Shown here one piece after another: positions 41,150 to 44,924 of a stretch of 44,924 nucleotides of DNA. A program made the translations under genes and the position numbers. The notes beneath the pieces were generated by a model, which was not told the DNA's origin, did not search any database, and was given only the letters and a program-made list of their open reading frames with translations. The stretch covers positions 1-44,924 of the forward strand of contig JAFQHF010000196.1 of the NCBI GenBank assembly GCA_017398105.1. The letters are read 5' to 3'. How positions within the stretch are numbered: position 1 is the stretch's first letter; the number at the start of each line of letters is the position of its first letter. The DNA comes from Oscillospiraceae bacterium (GTDB lineage Bacteria; Bacillota_A; Clostridia; Oscillospirales; Oscillospiraceae).

Positions 41150-42256
41150 TTACACCTCCGCTTCCACCGCAACCGGTTCATTCACATAGAGTCTTCTTTC
41201 TTTTAAGTACTGAACAAGCTCCGAAAGGTGACTGCACCCGGCCACGAAAGTTGTCCAGCTCATGTTCTTAATTTCCTCATCGGTAAAAGAAAGAGCCACG
41301 TCACAGATCCGATCCAGGAGCTGCAGCGTGGCAAGCAAGGTGTTCAGTTTCAAGGTGCCGCGGAAAATTCTGACCTCGATGGTATGATAATTGGTCAAGT
41401 TGATACAGGTATACCGCTCCTGATCGCCCTTTGCATGCTTCAGGATCTCCTGGGGGTGTTCTTTCAAGCCATACCGGTTGGCCCACTGCTTCAGCTGCTT
41501 GTGGGTGCGGCGGCTGAACTTTAGCAATTCTTCCCAGTGCTTTTCAAAGAAGTACAGGACTCTGGCAATCACCTCGTCTTGCTCTGTTTCCGTGCTGCCG
41601 AACGCAGTGCGGTTGATGTGGACATGAAGCCCACAGGTGCCACAGGAATGGCTCCGGTAGCCCATCCGCTTTGCTTCATTCAGGATTTCCGCCCAGGGCA
41701 TTTTGTTCATGTGGTACTCCAGAGTCATAGGATGGGTCACAATCTCAAAGCCCTCATTCAGAGAGCCGTCATGCTTGCAATAGATATGCTCATTGCCGCA
41801 GTTGGCTGCGTTTTCGATTTTGGCCGCATTGCTGTTGATCTCACCGGCATCATCAATTTCCAACTCCACGCCGAACCAGCGGTTGCTGCCTTCACCATAG
41901 AACTCCGGCTCCGGTTTGTAGTAGTAATCGTGAATCGTGCGCTGATCCGCGTGGCAGCAGTGGCAATGGTAGCACCTGGCCTCGTAGTCATCGTCGTCCT
42001 CGTAATAGGCATCATTCTGGTGCAGTACCCGGCCACAGTCTTCGCAGCTGGTGTAGTTGCGATCATAGCATCTCTGGCACAGGGGTGTGTTGCTATCACC
42101 GGCATTGGCATCTGCCCAAATCCGTTCTCCGCAATCCTGACAGACGATGGTTTCGCTGCACAGACAGGCAGCACATAGGTAGGAATCGTCAAATTCGGTC
42201 AACTCCTCTACTGGATGCAGACTGCCGCAGATACAGCAGGCTCTCATTTCGCTCAC
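41150..42256 (-). CDS. Amidoligase with N-terminal zinc-ribbon segment
   Basis: 368 residues. GGAGGT lies 7 bases before a GTG at 42256, better than the ATG at 42271 that contains the site itself. The first 110 residues have eight or more CxxC-type pairs (CCICG, CAACLCSE, CQDCGERIW, CQRCYDRN, CEDCGRVL, CYHCHCCH). Then comes the amidoligase (COOH-NH2 ligase) domain: WFGVELEIDD, KHDGSLNEGFEIVTHPMT, CGLHVHINR and TIEVRIFRGT. Such ligases join amino groups to carboxylates, for example in peptide or protein tagging, and known gene clusters pair them with class II amidotransferases, as here. Confidence 0.85.
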   Translation of the reverse strand: MSEMRACCICGSLHPVEELTEFDDSYLCAACLCSETIVCQDCGERIWADANAGDSNTPLCQRCYDRNYTSCEDCGRVLHQNDAYYEDDDDYEARCYHCHCCHADQRTIHDYYYKPEPEFYGEGSNRWFGVELEIDDAGEINSNAAKIENAANCGNEHIYCKHDGSLNEGFEIVTHPMTLEYHMNKMPWAEILNEAKRMGYRSHSCGTCGLHVHINRTAFGSTETEQDEVIARVLYFFEKHWEELLKFSRRTHKQLKQWANRYGLKEHPQEILKHAKGDQERYTCINLTNYHTIEVRIFRGTLKLNTLLATLQLLDRICDVALSFTDEEIKNMSWTTFVAGCSHLSELVQYLKERRLYVNEPVAVEAEV

Positions 42257-42283
42257 TTGAATTACCTCCATAACATAAAAATT

Positions 42284-42311
42284 CCGCATGGGGCATAACA
42301 GCTCCATGCGG
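42284..42311 (-). terminator. Hairpin upstream of the amidoligase gene
   Basis: CCGCATGGAGC and GCCCCATGCGG (minus strand) form an 11-bp stem with one G-T pair, followed by AATTTTTATG. It may stop leftward transcription from the recombinase side or act as an attenuator in the leader. Confidence 0.6.
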
Positions 42312-42357
42312 TTGTTCTACGAAGATAATATATAAGTGAAAATGAAGAAACTTCCTA

Positions 42358-42386
42358 TTGCTATTTTGATTCCTTTGATATACAAT
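42358..42386 (+). promoter_or_regulatory. Promoter of the large serine recombinase
   Basis: TTGCTA (42358-42363), 17 bases, TACAAT (42381-42386). A TTAACACTTAAGTTAA inverted repeat overlaps the probable start point (42391-42406), a possible operator. Confidence 0.6.
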
Positions 42387-42421
42387 GTTGTTAACACTTA
42401 AGTTAATGGATGTGAATTACA

Positions 42422-44578
42422 TTGGTAGAACGATTCAACATTGCCGGATATTGCCGTATCTCAGTCGATGATGAACTGGAACGAGATAACACCTCTATTG
42501 AGAATCAGAAGTCCATCATTGAGGATTTTGTAAGTAAGAAATTCCCCAGAAGCAGTCTGGTCTTCTTTGAAGACCGCGACCGCAGTGGCTATACTTTTGA
42601 ACAGCGGGAAGGCTATCAGAAAATGCGGCAGGAATTGATGGCGCACCGGCTGGACATTCTAATCGTGAAAGACTTTTCCCGTTTTTCCCGCAGAAACTCC
42701 CGTGGTCTTGTGGAACTGGAGGACTTGCGGGATGCCGGTGTGCGGATCATTTCTATTGGTGATAATATCGACTTCCCCAATGATGATGACTGGCTGAAGA
42801 TCCAGTTCCAGTTTTTGATCAACGAGATGCCCGTTACCGATGCCAGCAAAAAAGTACGGTCTGTTATCAAGCGGCGGCAGCAGGACGGTGAATGGCTCTG
42901 TGCTGCACCCTATGGCTATATTCTGAACAAGCGGAAAGAGTTTGAAATTGTCCCCACGGAAGCAGACATTGTCCGCAAGGTCTTTGACCTCTACAATAAT
43001 GAAGGCTGGGGGTACAAAAAGATTTCCAACTTCCTAACAGACCAAGGTATCCCTACCCCACGTATGACCGAACAGGCCCGGAAGGAGGCTGCCGGCGAAG
43101 AATATAAACGCAAAGTCCGCACTGCTTGGAGCATTGTTACCATTCAGGGTATTCTGGACAACGATTTCTACATTGGCACTCTGCGACAGGCCAAATATAC
43201 CCGCGCCAAAATCAACGGGAAGGATATACGGCAGGGAGATGCGGAACACATCGTCATCGAAAACCATCATCAGGCAATTATTGACTACCGAACCTTCGCC
43301 ACGACCCGTGCACTGCGGGAAAAGCGTACGACCTCCAATTACCGGGGTGTAAAGAAGAATGACAATGTGTATTCCGGTTTCCTTGTTTGCGGCGACTGCG
43401 GCAGCCCCATGTTCGCCATGAGCCGCAGTGATTTGAAAGCTGCCTATACCTGCGGCACCTATCACCGCCGGGGGCGTTCCGGCTGTACTTCTCACCACAT
43501 TCGCGTGGATAAGCTGGATGAACTGCTGAAAATCTATGTAAAGCGGGTCATGGACAACTCTGCTGTCATGATTGAACAGTTGAATGCCGATCTTGCCAGA
43601 GAAGATGAAGATGTAACGGAAACCGAGCAGTCCGCTGACCATCTGGCAGAGGTTCTGCTAGATCTGCAGGCCGAGCTGAAAACTACCAAACGGCAGAGAA
43701 TTCGGGACATTATGAAACACCCTGACCGGGAGGAAATGCTGGAAGAGACCTACGACGAACTTGAGAGCGACCTTCAGAAGAAGATCGATGGCATCAACCA
43801 CCAGATCGAAATGCTGGCAGATAAGCGCAACACCATTCTTCGCGTAAACCGTGCTGCAAAGACGGCCCTGGATGTGTTTCAGGATATTCTGAACAAGGAA
43901 CATCTTGACCGGAACGATCTGGAGCTGATTATTCAGAAGATCAAGGTCTATGAGGATCATCTGGAAGTCCAGCTGCATTCCGACATTGACGCGATCCTTC
44001 GCTCCGGAGCCATGGAGGAAGCCGTAAATTTTAATCAAGGCATCGAGGATATCTTAAACACCAGGCTAGTCCAGAGTGCAACCCACCAGAAGGACAAGGT
44101 CTTCGATGTCAATGTTATCAGTGAGGGCGACCCGCTGGAGATTTATACGGAGAAAGATGGCGGGGTTATTTTTCGGAAATATTCGCCTATGGGGGATCTG
44201 CAGGAGTTTGCCGCGCAGATGTGCGAGTCTATTGTGTCTGCTTCCGGGCATATTGCGGCGGTAGCGGATCGGGACAGCATTATTGCCCTGCATGGGGCGC
44301 CCAAACGGGAGCTGATCGACAAGCCCAATTCCCCGGAGCTGGAAAGACTGATGGAGCAGCGGAAAAATTACCTGTTCCGCAACGGCGATACGCCGATCTA
44401 TGCCGCTGACGGAGCGGAAAAATACCGGCTGGGTGCGGCTTCGCCCATATTGTCCCAGGGAGACCTGATGGGCTGCGTGATGCTCCTGCTGGGAGAAGGG
44501 GATGCACCGCTGCAGGAGGCGGATCAGGGACTGGCCAAGATCGCGGCAGGCTTCCTGGGCAGGCAGATGGAAAGCTGA
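42422..44578 (+). CDS. Large serine recombinase fused in frame to the SpoVT C-terminal domain
   Basis: 718 residues from a TTG at 42422; a stop lies just upstream and no in-frame ATG/GTG precedes it. Residues 1-150 are the serine recombinase catalytic domain with Ser14 (AGYCRISVDDELERDN) and RFSRRNSRGLVEL. The recombinase domain follows (PYGYILNKRKEFEIVPTEAD), then a zinc ribbon (VCGDCGSPMF ... TCGTYHRRGRSGC) and a coiled coil (residues about 400-480). Residues 568-572 are the att core (EGDPL). Residues 573-718 are the SpoVT GAF-like regulatory domain (EIYTEKDGGVIFRKYSPMGD ... AGFLGRQMES). In the excised circle the same frame would instead run into 23 element-coded residues from the left end, giving 595 residues. 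The enzyme probably made this integration. Whether the fusion remains active is unknown. Confidence 0.9.
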   Translation: MVERFNIAGYCRISVDDELERDNTSIENQKSIIEDFVSKKFPRSSLVFFEDRDRSGYTFEQREGYQKMRQELMAHRLDILIVKDFSRFSRRNSRGLVELEDLRDAGVRIISIGDNIDFPNDDDWLKIQFQFLINEMPVTDASKKVRSVIKRRQQDGEWLCAAPYGYILNKRKEFEIVPTEADIVRKVFDLYNNEGWGYKKISNFLTDQGIPTPRMTEQARKEAAGEEYKRKVRTAWSIVTIQGILDNDFYIGTLRQAKYTRAKINGKDIRQGDAEHIVIENHHQAIIDYRTFATTRALREKRTTSNYRGVKKNDNVYSGFLVCGDCGSPMFAMSRSDLKAAYTCGTYHRRGRSGCTSHHIRVDKLDELLKIYVKRVMDNSAVMIEQLNADLAREDEDVTETEQSADHLAEVLLDLQAELKTTKRQRIRDIMKHPDREEMLEETYDELESDLQKKIDGINHQIEMLADKRNTILRVNRAAKTALDVFQDILNKEHLDRNDLELIIQKIKVYEDHLEVQLHSDIDAILRSGAMEEAVNFNQGIEDILNTRLVQSATHQKDKVFDVNVISEGDPLEIYTEKDGGVIFRKYSPMGDLQEFAAQMCESIVSASGHIAAVADRDSIIALHGAPKRELIDKPNSPELERLMEQRKNYLFRNGDTPIYAADGAEKYRLGAASPILSQGDLMGCVMLLLGEGDAPLQEADQGLAKIAAGFLGRQMES
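44123..44137 (+). repeat. attR core (15-bp direct repeat)
   Basis: GAGGGCGACCCGCTG, identical to 9166-9180. It is codons 568-572 of the recombinase frame. Confidence 0.92.
44123..44578 (+). pseudogene. spoVT: spoVT 3' part (codons 30 to end)
   Basis: From the core onward the sequence is the rest of SpoVT: EGDPLEIYTEKDGGVIFRKY, then SGHIAAVADRDSIIALHGAP, LERLMEQRKNYLFRNG and a final AAGFLGRQMES, matching the Bacillus SpoVT order including the ligand-sensing GAF-like domain. It has no start of its own and is translated only as the C-terminus of the recombinase. Joined to codons 1-29 at 9079-9165 it makes a full 180-residue SpoVT in frame. Confidence 0.93.
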
Positions 44579-44612
44579 CAGGCGCATACAAAAACGATAT
44601 TTTTCAGAAAAC

Positions 44613-44655
44613 AGCCGCAGGGGAGGGTTTTGGCCTTCCTCTGCGGCTTAGACTG
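44613..44655 (+). terminator. Terminator downstream of spoVT
   Basis: AGCCGCAG and CTGCGGCT, extended inward by GGGAGG pairing with CCTTCC, form a long stem 35 bp after the spoVT stop. No long T-tract follows, but the stem is strong. Confidence 0.7.
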
Positions 44656-44924
44656 TCAAAATAGGCTTCGCAGAATTTGCCGCCAAAACGGCAAACCCAT
44701 CTGAATCATTTTTGGCCGCGGCGTGTACGTGGACAAAAATACATCTCAGACTGCAAGTGTGCGAGTTGTGCGCCAAAGGTTACGGGGCCCCCATCAAGCA
44801 AATTGTGCTTGATGGGGAGAGGAGATGCGCAGATACAGGTGGAATTTTCTGCTTGCAGAAAATGCAACAGTGTATCTGATGCATCGACGAAGTGCGCGCA
44901 GCAGGCTGCAAAAAGCTGGCGGAA
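44649..44924. other. Non-coding stretch with strong hairpins
   Basis: No gene with a ribosome binding site. CCCCATCAAGCA and TGCTTGATGGGG (44789-44817) form a perfect 12-bp stem. ATTTTCTGC and GCAGAAAAT (44844-44863) form a perfect 9-bp stem, with GATACA/TGTATC (44832, 44871) able to close outside it. This could be a structured leader of a gene beyond the window edge or a small RNA. Confidence 0.4.

Larger units (their letters stand above)
9166..44137. mobile_element. 35-kb integrative and mobilizable element inserted in spoVT
   Basis: The boundaries are two 15-bp direct repeats that split spoVT; one repeat copy plus interior is 34,957 bp. It encodes a large serine recombinase at the right end, a small resolvase, an excisionase-like protein, MobC, a short relaxase, a replication-type ATPase and an iteron-like cluster. 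No VirB4, VirD4 coupling protein or other conjugation channel gene was found, and no phage structural gene, so transfer would need a helper. Cargo includes an RpoD-like sigma factor, a GreA-domain fusion, NERD/HEPN/PIN nuclease-like proteins, Fic, and an amidoligase/amidotransferase pair. Ends are certain to the repeat; the classification is inferred from gene content. Confidence 0.9.

Noticed and set aside
9166..44137. Prophage
   Set aside because: No capsid, terminase, portal, tail or lysis genes. Mobilization genes and a resolvase fit an integrative mobilizable element better.
9166..44137. Self-transmissible conjugative element
   Set aside because: No VirB4, VirD4/TcpA or VirB6-like genes were found; only MobC and a short relaxase.
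1..44924. CRISPR array
   Set aside because: No regularly spaced 25-40 bp direct repeats were seen. The iteron-like cluster has short 5-9 bp units and irregular orientation.
44813..44924. Start of a gene at the right edge (ATG at 44813 or 44825)
   Set aside because: Both frames stay open to the edge, but the protein sequence is unremarkable, the purine-rich tract is badly spaced, and the region is dominated by hairpins.

Overview
The window looks like the chromosome of an anaerobic, spore-forming Bacillota, probably an Oscillospirales (Ruminococcaceae-type) gut bacterium. This is inferred from the Gram-positive promoters and ribosome binding sites, a SpoVT sporulation regulator, a Clostridia-type RpoD, and the mobilization and WYL gene families. 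Only about the first 9 kb and the last 0.8 kb are host chromosome. The middle 35 kb is one integrated mobile element.

Host left flank (1-9078). On the minus strand lie an EAL-domain protein, a fused acetyl-CoA carboxylase carboxyltransferase (AccD-AccA in one chain), a type I polyketide/PUFA-like synthase (KS-AT-ACP-ACP-ACP), and a partial ketoreductase protein that runs off the left edge. The order suggests a malonyl-CoA-fed iterative lipid or polyketide pathway.

The insertion. The spoVT gene is cut after codon 34. Its start lies at 9079 and its remaining 146 codons end at 44578. A 15-bp sequence is repeated at 9166-9180 and 44123-44137. Removing 34,957 bp between the repeats restores a full-length, in-frame SpoVT. 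The enzyme most likely responsible, a large serine recombinase, is the last element gene; its reading frame crosses the right junction and is fused to the SpoVT C-terminal domain.

Element layout. (a) 9.3-19.3 kb, minus strand: one apparent operon. It runs from a Sel1/HEPN-like protein through three membrane NERD proteins, a NERD-less relative and three DUF1294-like membrane proteins to a WG-repeat protein, a sigma region-4-only protein and a GreA N-domain fusion. (b) 19.9-23.1 kb: two small proteins, a full RpoD-type sigma factor with a compositional break before region 4, flanked by duplicated hairpins, then a WYL regulator. (c) 23.3-25.0 kb, plus strand: a small protein, a metallopeptidase-like protein and a 2H-phosphoesterase-like protein. 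(d) 25.1-29.8 kb, minus: a second Sel1/HEPN protein with a membrane partner, then a winged-helix protein, two PIN-like proteins and an 80-aa protein. (e) 30.3-37.0 kb: a replication-type ATPase, an unknown helical protein, an iteron-like cluster, MobC, a short relaxase and two DNA-binding proteins, bracketed by two paralogous small genes. (f) 37.1-42.3 kb, minus: Fic, four tiny or small genes, a resolvase, DUF3846, a class II glutamine amidotransferase and an amidoligase. (g) The large serine recombinase.

The element has MobC and a relaxase but no visible conjugation channel genes, so it is best called an integrative and mobilizable element. Its most unusual traits are the exchange of C-termini between recombinase and SpoVT on integration, three genes that resemble host transcription machinery (sigma factor, sigma region 4, GreA), and a multi-gene membrane NERD/DUF1294/HEPN operon that looks like an undescribed conflict system. 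Functions are inferred by reading motifs; no database search was run.
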